A stretch of 6,575 bases of DNA from the NCBI GenBank assembly GCA_010092775.1, contig JAADYZ010000266.1:1-6575 (forward strand). The letters run 5' to 3'. Below, piece by piece: positions 5,973-6,575 of the stretch. The notes beneath the pieces were generated by a model. The model worked only from the letters and a program-made list of their open reading frames with translations. It had not been told where the DNA came from and did not search any database. The translations under genes and the position numbers were made by a program. The first letter of the stretch is position 1; every line of letters begins with the position of its first letter. The DNA comes from Chloroflexota bacterium. GTDB lineage: Bacteria; Chloroflexota; Anaerolineae; Aggregatilineales; UBA3940.

Positions 5973-6575
5973 CTACCACCCCAGGCGCTCGGCGGCCAAA
6001 TGTGCGCCGACGATGTTCGGGGCGGCAGGGCCTAGTTCTAGCTCAGCCAGCGGCCCGCTGACAGCCAAACCGGGGCACCATTCTAGCCGGTAGTTGAGAA
6101 TGGGAAAGCCATCCGTCGCAACACGCAGGCCAAGGTTGTGGATTGTCTCGTCGAGCCAGGGCGACCCAGGCCGCGCCTTAGAGAAGCCGGTCGCCAGGAT
6201 CACGCGCTCTGCCTCTAGCACCGCGCCGCTGGCCAGCGTCAAGCTGAGCGATCCGTCTGCGTTTGGCCTCGTTGCCTCTACCTGATCGATAGGATGTTCC
6301 AGGCGGCCTTCGCTGACGGCGACCTGAATCGCCCGCCGGACCGCCGGCGGCATGCTGCCGCTTTGGGTGGCCTCATCGATCATCCAGCGGCGCTTACGAT
6401 AGTCCAGGGTGCGGGCGAAGGCCGCACGGCAGCGCTGACCTGTCCAGCAGGCGCTTGTCTCAAAATGCGCCTCTTGGATGGCACGGCGCGTCAGGAGGGT
6501 TACCCTGCCAGGGGCGCGCTCGGCCAATGCCAGCGCGATCTGCCCAGCGCTGATCCCCCCGCCAACGATCACAAC
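5973..6575 (-). CDS. FAD/NAD(P)-binding oxidoreductase, C-terminal part
   Basis: The frame runs off the window at 6575; 200 residues are visible, ending ...AAERLGW. The visible part opens with a Rossmann dinucleotide motif, VVIVGGGISAGQIALALAE (GGGxSAG), followed by a TRR that would suit the NADP 2'-phosphate. RVILATGF (125-131 of the visible part) is the ATG motif of flavin monooxygenase-like and Pyr_redox_3-type enzymes. The end (GPLAELELGPAAPNIVGAHLAAERL) is a typical FAD-proximal closing helix. In such enzymes a GGGxSA motif usually marks the second, NADPH-binding domain in mid-protein, so the FAD-binding N-terminus probably lies beyond 6575. The GTG at 6572 is therefore probably internal. 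The substrate is unknown; N-hydroxylases (SidA/IucD-like) and CzcO-like proteins are related possibilities. The stop is 42 bp before the patatin ATG, which suggests one operon. Confidence 0.8.
   Translation of the reverse strand, partial: VVIVGGGISAGQIALALAERAPGRVTLLTRRAIQEAHFETSACWTGQRCRAAFARTLDYRKRRWMIDEATQSGSMPPAVRRAIQVAVSEGRLEHPIDQVEATRPNADGSLSLTLASGAVLEAERVILATGFSKARPGSPWLDETIHNLGLRVATDGFPILNYRLEWCPGLAVSGPLAELELGPAAPNIVGAHLAAERLGW

Noticed and set aside
5973..6572. GTG 6572 as a true start of the oxidoreductase
   Set aside because: The frame stays open to the window edge with another Val codon before it. The GGGxSAG motif is usually the mid-protein NADPH site in this enzyme class, so the N-terminus is probably missing.
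2472..6575. An anti-phage defence operon (patatin effector as in CBASS)
   Set aside because: There is no cyclic-nucleotide synthase, Cap2/Cap3-type protein, NTPase or nuclease in view. The partner is an external lipoprotein. Patatin domains alone do not show defence.

Overview
The window looks like chromosomal DNA from a free-living bacterium. The family mix suggests Chloroflexota (Anaerolineae-like): a TolB/PD40-type propeller protein, a lipoprotein with an acidic linker and a von Willebrand A domain, and small 'WTW' proteins of a kind I associate with that phylum. The DNA is moderately GC-rich by eye, and GTG and TTG starts are used. The taxonomic call is inference. I see no tRNA, rRNA, CRISPR array, insertion sequence or phage gene.

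Layout. (1) 1-384, plus strand: the C-terminal end of a beta-propeller (PD40/TolB-like) protein whose start lies outside the window. (2) 406-442: a perfect 15-bp hairpin with A/T tracts on both sides, which can end transcription from both directions between convergent genes. (3) 466-2238, minus strand: four small paralogous genes in a row, called here D (1825-2238), C (1436-1828), B (855-1295) and A (466-849) in transcription order. D resembles B and C resembles A, so the array looks like a two-gene unit duplicated in tandem, D-C then B-A. The fold looks STAS/SpoIIAA-like; the function is unknown. (4) 2239-2471: 233 bp of intergenic DNA holding a hairpin for the upstream operon and a likely promoter for the four-gene array. 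(5) 2472-6575, minus strand: three closely spaced genes, transcribed as a partial FAD/NAD(P) oxidoreductase, a 694-residue tandem patatin-like protein, and a vWA-domain lipoprotein. No gene-free stretch exceeds 300 bases.

How the genes may work together. The patatin and lipoprotein genes are 15 bp apart, so they are probably co-transcribed and may act on the same surface or membrane process. The patatin protein is an internal duplication. Its second half keeps the Ser/Asp dyad (S394, D552). In the first half the aligned positions are Ala47 and Val194, so that half is probably a non-catalytic partner domain. The four-paralog array is a separate transcription unit, or two, and nothing in the sequence ties it functionally to the patatin operon beyond adjacency.
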